From the NCBI RefSeq assembly GCF_002968295.1, contig NZ_CP134399.1, positions 1,798,001 through 1,862,000 of the forward strand: a stretch of 64,000 nt of DNA, given 5' to 3'. Origin of the DNA: Mycobacterium sp. ITM-2016-00317 (lineage in GTDB: Bacteria > Actinomycetota > Actinomycetes > Mycobacteriales > Mycobacteriaceae). Positions within the stretch are counted from its first letter, which is position 1. The number at the start of each line of letters is the position of its first letter. The notes below the pieces were generated by a model. It was not told the origin of the DNA. It saw nothing but the letters and a program-made list of their open reading frames with translations, and made no database searches. Positions 55,650-63,534 of this stretch are shown piece after piece. The translations under genes were made by a program, and so were the position numbers.

Positions 55650-56884
55650 ACGTGATGCGAGGGGTACGGCGGGCACTGGCGGTCGCCGCTGTGCTGGGGG
55701 CGACGGGCGCGCTGACGTCGTGCGCGGTGGGCCTGGACCGGCTTCCACTGCCCGCACCGTCGGCGGGAGCCCGCACATACCCCCTCAGCGCGACGTTCAC
55801 GAACGCGCAGAACCTGCCGTTCAAGGCCAAGGTACGGCTGTCCGGCGCCGACGTGGGTGAGGTGGAATCCATGGTGGCCGAGAACTACACGGCCGTGGTG
55901 CACATGCGGATCGCCTCCGACGTCCAGATCCCGGTCGGCACCAGGGCCGAACTGCGCTCCGCCACCCCCCTCGGCGACATCTTCGTGTCCCTGACCCCGC
56001 CGGCCGTCATCGACGAATGGTCGGCGCTGAACCCCGGTGACAAGATCCCGCTGGACGCCACCGCGTCCGCGGCGTCGGTCGAAGAGGTGCTGAGCACCGC
56101 GGCGCTGCTCGTCAACGGCGGCGCCATCCGCAATCTGACGAAGGTGCTCAACGGCATGGGCCGGGCCGTCGGCGGCAAGGGGGAGGACCTGGGCGAGTTC
56201 CTCGACGAGTCCACCAGATTGATCCAGAGCCTGTCCGAGCGCTCGGCGGTGGTCAAACGCGCGCTGACCCGGACCGGCGACCTGGCCGCCACCATGTCGG
56301 CGCGCCAGCAGTCGATCGACGCGGCGATCGCCGCGGCCGGCCCCGCACTGGGCACCGTCGCCGACAACACCGGCCGCATCGTCGATCTCGTCGCGCAGGT
56401 GAACCGGATCACGCTGCAGCTGGCCAAGCTCCCGTCGGTGCGGGGTGAGCCGTCGCGCAGCATGATCGCCGACCTGAACCGGCTGTCGGCCGAACTCAAC
56501 GCCGCGTCGCTGGAACCCAACGCCTCACTGGACCAGTTCAACTCGATGTTCGGCTCGGTGCTGAAGGTCACCAACGGGACGGCCGCCCACGTCGACATCG
56601 ACCTGGCCGATTTGGCGATCGGCGGGTTCGCCGATCCCTACCATCCCGCCGACGCAGGCAGCCATGCGCCGACCAGAGAGGACTTCCGGAACATGGTCGG
56701 CAGCATCAGCTACGAGCTGATGATGCTGCGCAACAAGTTCTGGGGTGCCCCCACCGCGCCACCCGGTACGGTGCCCCCGCCCGACCTCGTCGGGCCTGCC
56801 CCGGGTTCGCTCACCCCCGCGCCGCCACCGCCGCCACTGCTGCCGCCCACCACGAATCCGCCTGCCCCCGGGGGTGCCCCGTGA
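55646..56884 (+). CDS. mceE: Mce family lipoprotein, MceE position
   Basis: 412 residues. Signal peptide with a good lipobox, LTSC (Cys26), followed by AVGLDRLPLPAP, the standard opening of MceE/LprK-type lipoproteins. MCE domain near 45-130, helical region, then a long Pro-rich tail (PPPPPLLPPTTNPP). GTG 55646 overlaps the mceD stop (GTGA). Confidence 0.93.
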   Translation: MNVMRGVRRALAVAAVLGATGALTSCAVGLDRLPLPAPSAGARTYPLSATFTNAQNLPFKAKVRLSGADVGEVESMVAENYTAVVHMRIASDVQIPVGTRAELRSATPLGDIFVSLTPPAVIDEWSALNPGDKIPLDATASAASVEEVLSTAALLVNGGAIRNLTKVLNGMGRAVGGKGEDLGEFLDESTRLIQSLSERSAVVKRALTRTGDLAATMSARQQSIDAAIAAAGPALGTVADNTGRIVDLVAQVNRITLQLAKLPSVRGEPSRSMIADLNRLSAELNAASLEPNASLDQFNSMFGSVLKVTNGTAAHVDIDLADLAIGGFADPYHPADAGSHAPTREDFRNMVGSISYELMMLRNKFWGAPTAPPGTVPPPDLVGPAPGSLTPAPPPPPLLPPTTNPPAPGGAP

Positions 56885-58131
56885 ACGTCCTCCGTAGCGC
56901 GGTCGGGTTCGCGCGCACCAGACGACTGGGCCTCTCAGCCTGCGCTTTGGCGATGATGTTCGTGGTCGGCGTCGCCTACGTGCTGTTCGGGACGCTGAAA
57001 CTCGACCCGACCCGGTCCGACACCCTGGTGCGGGTCCACCTCCCGGTGACGGGAGGGCTGCTGCCGGGCCAGGACGTGACGCTGCGCGGCGTACCGGTCG
57101 GCCGCGTCCGCTCGGTCGACATGACCTCCGACGGCGTGGTGGCCGTCGCGGCCATCCACCCCGACGTACGGGTCCCCGCCGACACCCACGCGCGGGTCTC
57201 GGCACTGTCGCCGGCCGGCGAGCAGTATCTCGACTTCCGCGCCGACCGCAACGACGGCCCCTACCTCGCCGACGGCGACGAGATCGCCAGTGACAGAACG
57301 CAGACCCCGGTCACGCTGCCGACGCTGCTGGCCGACCTGGACGGCACCCTCCAGCAGGTCGACACCGAGCAGCTCGCGGCCGTGCTCGACGAGCTGCGGG
57401 TGGGACCGCAGGGCGGGCAGAAGCTGGCGGCCATCCTGGACGGCGGCGCGTTCCTGGTGTCCACACTGGACTCCGTGCTGCCGCAGACGGTGCGCCTGAT
57501 CCGCAGCAGCAAGGTGGTGCTCTCGACGGTGCACGACGTCAGCCCCGGGCTCGAGGCGACGTCGACGAACCTGGACTCGATCCTCGGCGGGGTGGAGCGG
57601 ATGGACGGCGGCTACCGGACGCTGGTGGATTCCGCGCCGACCACGTTCGCCGGCATCGACGATCTGATCGCCGACAACTCACCCACGATGGTCCAGCTGC
57701 TCGGCAACCTCACCACGGTGGCCCAGCAGTCCTACATCCGGGTGCCCGCACTGCAGGAGCTCTTTTTCCCCCAGTACCGCGCGGGGTCGGCGTTGGAGGC
57801 GGTGGCCAGCACGTTCCGCGACGGGGGAGTGTGGGGCGCGGTGAATCTGTACCCGCGGCATTCGTGCGACTTCAACCTGCCGAAGTCACCGCCGACGGTG
57901 GGCGACTTCCCCGAGCCGTACCTGTACACCTATTGCCTCAACCCGGATCCCAAGTACCTGGTACGGGGTGCGCGCAGTGTGCCGGTGCCCCCGGGCGCCG
58001 ACACCGCCGGCCCGCCGCCTGGCGCGAACCCGCTGCAGCGGGCCGACCCCACCCCGACCGGGCCGCTCACGATCCCGACACCCTATGCGGGCCCGAATCT
58101 TCCGTTGCCGCCGACACCGCGCGGACCCTGA
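56881..58131 (+). CDS. mceF: Mce family protein, MceF position
   Basis: 416 residues. Membrane helix near 18-38 (LSACALAMMFVVGVAYVLFG), MCE domain (LPVTGGLLPGQDVTLRGVPVGRVRSV), helical region and a Pro-rich tail. Segment PRHSCDFNLPKSPPTVGDFPEPYLYTYC has the C-terminal cysteine pair seen in MceF. Last core mce gene; GTG start in a GTGA overlap with mceE; the gap to the next gene is 27 bases. Confidence 0.93.
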   Translation: MNVLRSAVGFARTRRLGLSACALAMMFVVGVAYVLFGTLKLDPTRSDTLVRVHLPVTGGLLPGQDVTLRGVPVGRVRSVDMTSDGVVAVAAIHPDVRVPADTHARVSALSPAGEQYLDFRADRNDGPYLADGDEIASDRTQTPVTLPTLLADLDGTLQQVDTEQLAAVLDELRVGPQGGQKLAAILDGGAFLVSTLDSVLPQTVRLIRSSKVVLSTVHDVSPGLEATSTNLDSILGGVERMDGGYRTLVDSAPTTFAGIDDLIADNSPTMVQLLGNLTTVAQQSYIRVPALQELFFPQYRAGSALEAVASTFRDGGVWGAVNLYPRHSCDFNLPKSPPTVGDFPEPYLYTYCLNPDPKYLVRGARSVPVPPGADTAGPPPGANPLQRADPTPTGPLTIPTPYAGPNLPLPPTPRGP

Positions 58132-58158
58132 CCCGATCATCTTGGAGAGGCCACACCG

Positions 58159-58731
58159 ATGACGAACGACCAGGTTCTGACGCCGGACACCGAGAGTGAC
58201 ACGGCCGATGCGGCCGCCGGTGAGCCCGGCGCGCGCAGGGGCGTGCGGCGCCCGTCGCGGCGCACCGTCGCCGTCGGCGCGGGCGCGGTGCTGTTGGCGG
58301 GGGCGCTGGCCGTCGCGGGGATGCTGGGCTGGGAGCTGCGCACCCAGCGCATGCTCGCCGACGCTGAGGCGCAGGCGTCGGCGGCCGCGCAGCAGTACGC
58401 CGTCATCCTGACCGGTGTCGACGCCGCGAAACTCGACTCGAACTTCGCGGCCGTACTCGACGGTGCCACAGGCGAGTTCAAGGACATGTACAGCCAGTCC
58501 AGCGCGGGGCTGAAACAGGTGCTGATCGACAATGAGGCGAAGGCCACCGGAACGGTGATCGCGGCAGGCATCAAGTCGGCGACGCCGACCAGGGTCGAGG
58601 TCATGCTGTTCGTGGACCAGGCCGTCACCAACGCGCTGAATCCCGAACCCCGACTGGACCGTAACCGGATCATCATGACGATGGACAAGGTCGACGGCCG
58701 GTGGCTGGCCGGCGACGTCGAGTTGGCCTGA
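58159..58731 (+). CDS. Mce-associated membrane protein (Mas family)
   Basis: 190 residues: acidic disordered N-terminus, a membrane helix near 38-60 (VAVGAGAVLLAGALAVAGMLGWEL), then an NTF2/VirB8-like domain (YAVILTGVDAAKLDSNFAAVLDGATGEFKDMY). Mas proteins stabilise Mce complexes in mycobacteria. It is preceded by TTGGAGAGG. Position after mceF is the usual one. Confidence 0.9.
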   Translation: MTNDQVLTPDTESDTADAAAGEPGARRGVRRPSRRTVAVGAGAVLLAGALAVAGMLGWELRTQRMLADAEAQASAAAQQYAVILTGVDAAKLDSNFAAVLDGATGEFKDMYSQSSAGLKQVLIDNEAKATGTVIAAGIKSATPTRVEVMLFVDQAVTNALNPEPRLDRNRIIMTMDKVDGRWLAGDVELA

Positions 58732-58742
58732 GGGGTCAGCGG

Positions 58743-59480
58743 ATGACGAGCATGCGACACATCGGACGGTGGGTCGGCGTGGTGGTCGTCGCGACGGCCG
58801 CGGTGTTCGCCACGGCGCACCCGGCGAGTGCCGACACCACGTCCAACGGCGTGGTCTACACCGTGGTGCCCGACGTGCGCGCCGGCGTCAGTCCCCAGGG
58901 CCCCGGGGACTGGACGGTCAACTACGAGAAGGCCGCAGGCGGCGACCCCGCGGTGACCGACGCGATCAACCGCATCCTCGACGACGAGGCCGACGGCCAG
59001 GTGTGGCTCTACGCCGCGAGCGCCAGCAAGAGCTCGCCGTGGACGTTCCGCTCCCAGGGCCGGTTGCTGTTCCGGCCGATGACCATCTCTGCGCTGTTCA
59101 CCGGCCGGTACCACGCCACCGAGCTGCCGAACATGCCGGTAGATGCGGTGGCCACGCGAGTGTTCGACTCTCGCAGCGGAATCCAGATCGTCTGGGACAA
59201 CCTGTTCGTCGACCGGCAGGCAGGCCTGGTGCGGCTGTCGGAGCTGACGAAGAAGATCCTGCCCGCGGCCTACCCGACGCCGCCTCTGGGCGGATGGGCC
59301 GAATACGGGGCCGCGCTGGCTCCGCTGAAACGCAACTTCAAGTTCTGGCTGCCGACCGCGGACGGTATCGAGTTGCACTTCCCGGACGGTCAGATCGGGC
59401 GCGGGGTTCGCACCGTCACGGTGCCGTGGCCCGCGGTCACCGACCTCATCGCGCCGGTGTTCCTGCCCATCACCAGTTGA
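58743..59480 (+). CDS. Secreted RsiV/DUF3298-like protein
   Basis: 245 residues with a signal peptide cleaved near PASADTT. The middle and C-terminal parts (VTDAINRILDDEADGQVWLYAAS, GIQIVWDNLFVDRQAGLVRLSELTKKILP, FWLPTADGIELHFPDGQIGRG) resemble the DUF3298 domain found in RsiV and in secreted actinobacterial proteins. It ends the mce operon. A start at ATG 58743 or 58752. The 3' end overlaps the convergent gene by 11 bases. Function unknown. Confidence 0.75.
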   Translation: MTSMRHIGRWVGVVVVATAAVFATAHPASADTTSNGVVYTVVPDVRAGVSPQGPGDWTVNYEKAAGGDPAVTDAINRILDDEADGQVWLYAASASKSSPWTFRSQGRLLFRPMTISALFTGRYHATELPNMPVDAVATRVFDSRSGIQIVWDNLFVDRQAGLVRLSELTKKILPAAYPTPPLGGWAEYGAALAPLKRNFKFWLPTADGIELHFPDGQIGRGVRTVTVPWPAVTDLIAPVFLPITS

Positions 59481-59925
59481 GCACGTCGTCCGGGCCACCC
59501 GGATTGCATCCGGCGTTGAACAGCATCGTGTTCGAGACCACCGGCCGCCACGGTTCCAGGTTCCACGTGCCCACCTTGCCCGGATTGGTGAACGCGTTCT
59601 GCTGCCAGTGGCAGAAGAACTGGTGCTGCATGGTCAGGGTGTTGGCGTCGGGGGCGTGCTGCAGCAGTTCCGCCCAGGCGTCGTAGAGCTGTGCGCCGTT
59701 GCTGAACATGCCGACCGAGCCCCAGCCCCACGAGGTCGGGAGAATCCGCAGGGTGGCACGGTCGCCGCCCGGTGCGGGGTGGTACTCCCAGACGGTGTGG
59801 TCGATGTACTGAGGGCTTCCCGGCGGCCTGGGCGGTGGCGGATCGGAGTGCGCGGGTGCGACGCCGAGTGTGGCGGCCACGGCCAGTGCCGCCAGTCCCG
59901 GCAGCCGGTGTCTTGTCGACGGCAT
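59470..59925 (-). CDS. Small secreted protein, tentatively DUF2599
   Basis: 151 residues with a signal peptide (LPGLAALAVAATLGVAPAHS) and a mature part with several Trp residues and two Cys (FFCHWQQNAF and NAGCNPGGPDD), as in the small secreted DUF2599 proteins of mycobacteria. ATG 59925 gives a regular signal peptide; the Arg-rich open frame further upstream is not credible. It lies between the mce operon and the aldehyde dehydrogenase gene, with 8 bases to the latter's stop. Confidence 0.68.
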   Translation of the reverse strand: MPSTRHRLPGLAALAVAATLGVAPAHSDPPPPRPPGSPQYIDHTVWEYHPAPGGDRATLRILPTSWGWGSVGMFSNGAQLYDAWAELLQHAPDANTLTMQHQFFCHWQQNAFTNPGKVGTWNLEPWRPVVSNTMLFNAGCNPGGPDDVLNW

Positions 59926-59933
59926 CGTCGACC

Positions 59934-61406
59934 CTAACCGGTCGGCCACTGAAGGGCCTTGTGCTGCAGGTACTCCGACAGCCCGTACTCGCCGAACTCG
60001 CGGCCGATCCCGCTCTGTTTGTACCCGCCGAACGGGGCCCCCGGATTCAGCCCGCCCCCGCCACCGTTGATGACGACCATCCCGGTGCGCAACCGGCGCG
60101 CGACCGCCACGGCGCGCAGCGGGTCGGCCGACCACACGCCGCCGGACAGGCCGTACCGGCTGTCGTTGGCGATCCGCACCGCCTCGTCGTCGTCACCGAA
60201 CGGAATCACCACGGCCACCGGACCGAAGAACTCCTCCTGGGCGATGCGCATCCCGTTGTCGACGCCGGTGAACAGCGTCGGCTCCAGGAAGTACCCACGG
60301 TCCAGATGGGCGGGGCGGCCGCCGCCGAACTCGATCTGCGCGCCTTCGTCGACGCCGGCGGCGATCATCGACTCCACCCGGGTGCGCTGCACGTCGCGGA
60401 TCAGCGGGCCCACCATTGTGGCCGGGTCGGCCGGGTCGCCGACCGAGAGGAACCCGAGCACGCCGACGATCCGGGCCACCAGGTCGTCGTGCAGCGACCG
60501 GTGCACCAGGATCCTGGTCTGCAGGGCGCAGCCCTGCCCGGCGTGGGTGATGAACCCGGCCAGCACGCTCTCCAGAACCTTGTCCAGATCGGCGTCCTCG
60601 AGGATGATGTTCGCCGACTTGCCGCCCAGCTCGAGGACCACCTTCTTGATGGTCTCCGCGCCCTGGCCGTACACCTTGCGCCCGACGGCGTCGCTTCCGG
60701 TGAAGCTGACGATGTCCACACCGGGATGGCGGGTCAGCGTCTCACCCGCGGCGACGTCGCCGGTGACGATGTTCAGCGTGCCCGGCGGCAGCCCGGCGGC
60801 CTCGGCGATCTCACCGAGCACCAGCGCCTCCAGCGGCGTGTACGGCGACGCTTTGAGTACGGCGGTGCAGCCGGCGGCCAGGGCCGGTCCCAGTTTGGCG
60901 AGGTTGAGCAGGAACGGGAAGTTGAACGCGGTGATCAGCGCGGCGACGCCGTAGGGTTCGCGGACCACGACGCCCTGGCCGATACCGTTGCCGTAGACCG
61001 GCGGTGCCGGCTGCTCGAACGCGAACCGGGGCAGCACCCGATCGGCCATGTCGCGGAAATGATCGATGGGCGTGCCGACTTGCAGGATCTCGGCGAGCAT
61101 CCGGGTGGACCCGGCCTCGGTGATGTTCAGCTCGACCAGTTCGGCCCGTCTGCGGTCCAGTTCGTCGGCCATCGCGGCGAGGATGCGGGCGCGCTCGGCG
61201 GGCCGCATCGCCGGCCACGGGCCCTCGTCGAACGCGCGGCGGGCCGCGGCCACGGCGGCGTCGACGTCGGCCGGGGTGGCCTGGGGCACCTCGGCGATGG
61301 TCTCCTCGGTCGCCGGATTGAGGACGAGCAGGGATTCGTCGCCGACGCCGTCGGTCCATGCGCCGTCGATGAAGAGTCCGCGGGTGGCCAGTGGTGTCGA
61401 CGTCAT
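59934..61406 (-). CDS. NAD(P)-dependent aldehyde dehydrogenase
   Basis: 490 residues. The catalytic Cys is in HAGQGCALQTR, the Glu in ELGGKSANI, and the cofactor loop in FTGSDAVGRKVYGQG; FFGPVAVVIPF and GFGGYKQSGIGREFGEYGL-like C-terminal motifs (PFGGYKQSGIGREFG) complete the family. It oxidises aldehydes to acids; substrate unknown. ATG 61406 has AGGAG six bases upstream, so it is preferred over a Met eight residues earlier. Divergent from the GntR gene with the shared motif in between. Confidence 0.93.
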   Translation of the reverse strand: MTSTPLATRGLFIDGAWTDGVGDESLLVLNPATEETIAEVPQATPADVDAAVAAARRAFDEGPWPAMRPAERARILAAMADELDRRRAELVELNITEAGSTRMLAEILQVGTPIDHFRDMADRVLPRFAFEQPAPPVYGNGIGQGVVVREPYGVAALITAFNFPFLLNLAKLGPALAAGCTAVLKASPYTPLEALVLGEIAEAAGLPPGTLNIVTGDVAAGETLTRHPGVDIVSFTGSDAVGRKVYGQGAETIKKVVLELGGKSANIILEDADLDKVLESVLAGFITHAGQGCALQTRILVHRSLHDDLVARIVGVLGFLSVGDPADPATMVGPLIRDVQRTRVESMIAAGVDEGAQIEFGGGRPAHLDRGYFLEPTLFTGVDNGMRIAQEEFFGPVAVVIPFGDDDEAVRIANDSRYGLSGGVWSADPLRAVAVARRLRTGMVVINGGGGGLNPGAPFGGYKQSGIGREFGEYGLSEYLQHKALQWPTG

Positions 61407-61430
61407 CGAATACTCCTGAGGTTTCGGCAA

Positions 61431-61444
61431 TGAGTAAGATCAGT
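61431..61444. promoter_or_regulatory. TGAG-N4-ATCAGT motif; candidate operator shared with the mce operon promoter
   Basis: TGAGTAAGATCAGT lies 25 bases upstream of the aldehyde dehydrogenase ATG and 57 bases before the GntR ATG. The same ten fixed positions occur on the minus strand at 46622-46635. The site is next to a FadR-type regulator gene, a natural reader. Confidence 0.5.
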
Positions 61445-61500
61445 TAGGTAATTGGGCGGTGACGCCCGTCGCACTTGCAGTGGTATGGACGGATGGCCTG

Positions 61501-62295
61501 ATGGATGCGGTGAGCCGGCCGAAGAACGTGACCAAACTGGTCCGTGCGCCGAAGACGGCCGAACTCATCGCCGATCAGTTGCGGAGCCAGATCGTGCGCG
61601 GTGTGCTCAAGCCCGGCGACGCGCTGCCCACCGAGGTGGAACTGGTCAAGCAGTTCGGGGTCTCCCGTCCCACGTTGCGTGAGGCCTTCCGCATCCTGGA
61701 GAGCGAGTCGCTGATCGTGGTCCGGCGCGGATCTCGCGGTGGGGTGCTGGTCTGTTCTCCCGAAACCTCGGTCGCCGCACGCCATTTCGGTCAGCTTCTG
61801 CAGATGTCGGGGACCACGCTGACCGACGTCTACGAGGCCAGGAAAGTGTTCGAGCCGGCGGCGGCGGAGATGCTCGCGCGGCGCGCGACGCCTGAGGACA
61901 TCGCCGACCTGAAGGCCGCGGCCGGCGCGTTGGCGGTCCTGGTCAACGACGGCACCGAGGGCGCGGACTTCGCCGAGTGGTCGGCGGCGACGTTCCGGTT
62001 CCACGATCTGATCATGGAGCGGGCCGGTAACAACACGCTGATGCTGGTCGGCACGGTGTTGCGCGAGGTGATCACCAGACACATGACGCGGGTGATGAGG
62101 TCGGTGACCGACCACACGGAGATCGAGAAGCAGTTCAAGCGGACCATCCGTAGCTTCACGAAGTTCACCGCGCTGGTGGAGGACGGTGCCGCCGCCGAGG
62201 CCAGGGACTTCTGGGCCGCACACATGGACCGGGCAGGCCGCAGCATGCTGTGGGGCGGCCTCGCAAAGGAAACGGTGATCGATCTCTATGTGTGA
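61501..62295 (+). CDS. FadR-type GntR family regulator
   Basis: 264 residues. Winged helix-turn-helix near 15-85 (AELIADQLRSQIVRGVLKPGDALP, SRPTLREAFRILESE, VVRRGSRGGVLV) and an FCD ligand domain near 100-240 with His residues in FHDLIMERA and HMTRVMR expected to bind a metal. Such regulators respond to acyl-CoA or carboxylates; Mce1R of M. tuberculosis belongs to the same class. ATG 61501 is used (GTG 61459 also in frame). Likely controls the aldehyde dehydrogenase and CoA-transferase, and possibly the mce operon. Confidence 0.9.
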   Translation: MDAVSRPKNVTKLVRAPKTAELIADQLRSQIVRGVLKPGDALPTEVELVKQFGVSRPTLREAFRILESESLIVVRRGSRGGVLVCSPETSVAARHFGQLLQMSGTTLTDVYEARKVFEPAAAEMLARRATPEDIADLKAAAGALAVLVNDGTEGADFAEWSAATFRFHDLIMERAGNNTLMLVGTVLREVITRHMTRVMRSVTDHTEIEKQFKRTIRSFTKFTALVEDGAAAEARDFWAAHMDRAGRSMLWGGLAKETVIDLYV

Positions 62296-62303
62296 CACGG
62301 TAA

Positions 62304-63512
62304 TCAGCCCAGCGCCCCGCCATCGCGTAACTCGCTGATCCGGTCCCAGTCCCAACCGGATTCCAGCAATACCTCCTCGGTGTGCTGCCCGAGTTCGGGT
62401 GCCGGCCCGGCGGGAACCGACGGTGTCCCGTCGAACTGGTACGGCGGAGCCACCAGCCGGAAGTCGCGGCCGTCGGCGCCGGTGACGGTAGGCAGGTATC
62501 CGTTCGCGGCGACCTGGGGGTTGCCGCACACTTCGTCGAATGTCGCTGCGGCCGACCACACTCCGGAGAAGCCGGCCAACGCCGTCTTCCATTCGGCCAT
62601 GGTGCGGGCGCCGAACGCCTTGTCCAGTTCGGCGATGCAGGCCACCCGGTTGACGTAACGGGACATCCCGTCGCCGAACCGCTCGTCGTCGGCGAGGTCC
62701 GGCCGGTCGATCAGCTTGCACAGCTCGACCCAGTACCGATCGGCCTGCAGGCACACCAGATTCAGCCAGCGGTCGTCGGACGTGCGGTACAGGTTGACGA
62801 TCGGGTTGGGGGCATCGTGGCGGCCCATCCGCGGTAGTTCGCCGCTGCCCGCCGCGGTGGCGGCCAGGTCCGGGCCCATCGTCCACATGCCGGTGTTCAG
62901 CAGCGACACGTCGACCACCGCGCCCTCGCCGGTGCGTTCGCGCCGGTACAGCGCCATCGCCACCGCCCCCGCGATCGCGCTCGAGCCCTGCAGATCGAAG
63001 AATGCGGCAGGCTGCGCCGCGGGCGCGTCCGCGCCGGGTGCGGTGAGTTTGTGCTGGATGCCCGCGGCCGACCAGGCCGCGGCGGAATCGAAACCACCGG
63101 CGTCGGCCATCGGACCTGCTGTGCCCCAACCAGAGCCACGCACATAGATCAGCCGGGGATGGTCGGCGCGCAGGTCGTCGACGTCGATGCCGAGTTTGGC
63201 CCGGACCTTGGGCAGATAACTGGTGAGGAAGACGTCGGCACCCTTGGTGAGTTGCACCAGAGTGGCCACCCCGGCCGGGGAGGTCAGATCGAGCGTGATG
63301 CTGCGCTTGCCGCGGTTGGGCACGTGCAGAAAGGGATTGGGCGACGAGTCGTCTGAGTTGAGGGCGTTGCGCAGAGCGCGTTGTGGGTCACCGGTGGGGG
63401 GCTCCACCTTGATGACGTCGGCCCCGAGGTCGGCCATGATGGCGCCGGCACCCGGAACGAACGTCCAGGCGGCGACCTCCACCACCCGGACACCGTGGAA
63501 CGGATCGGTCAC
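62304..63512 (-). CDS. Class III CoA-transferase (CaiB/BaiF family)
   Basis: 402 residues: VRVVEVAAWTFVPGAGAIMADLGADVIKVEPPTGD at the N-terminus (signature near residues 10-40), LDLTSPAGV, then AFFDLQGSSAIAGAVAMALYRRERTGEGAVVDVSLL. It moves CoA between carboxylic acids, or acts as a racemase. Stop 62304 converges with the GntR gene with an 8-base gap. Upstream, same strand, is the partial gene at the window's right edge (22 bases), so both are probably co-transcribed. Confidence 0.92.
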   Translation of the reverse strand: MTDPFHGVRVVEVAAWTFVPGAGAIMADLGADVIKVEPPTGDPQRALRNALNSDDSSPNPFLHVPNRGKRSITLDLTSPAGVATLVQLTKGADVFLTSYLPKVRAKLGIDVDDLRADHPRLIYVRGSGWGTAGPMADAGGFDSAAAWSAAGIQHKLTAPGADAPAAQPAAFFDLQGSSAIAGAVAMALYRRERTGEGAVVDVSLLNTGMWTMGPDLAATAAGSGELPRMGRHDAPNPIVNLYRTSDDRWLNLVCLQADRYWVELCKLIDRPDLADDERFGDGMSRYVNRVACIAELDKAFGARTMAEWKTALAGFSGVWSAAATFDEVCGNPQVAANGYLPTVTGADGRDFRLVAPPYQFDGTPSVPAGPAPELGQHTEEVLLESGWDWDRISELRDGGALG

Positions 63513-63534
63513 CTGCTGCTCCTCATCGGTTGCG

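Noticed and set aside
59926..60135. N-terminal extension of the small secreted protein
   Set aside because: It is Arg-rich, overlaps the aldehyde dehydrogenase 3' end and would bury the signal peptide.
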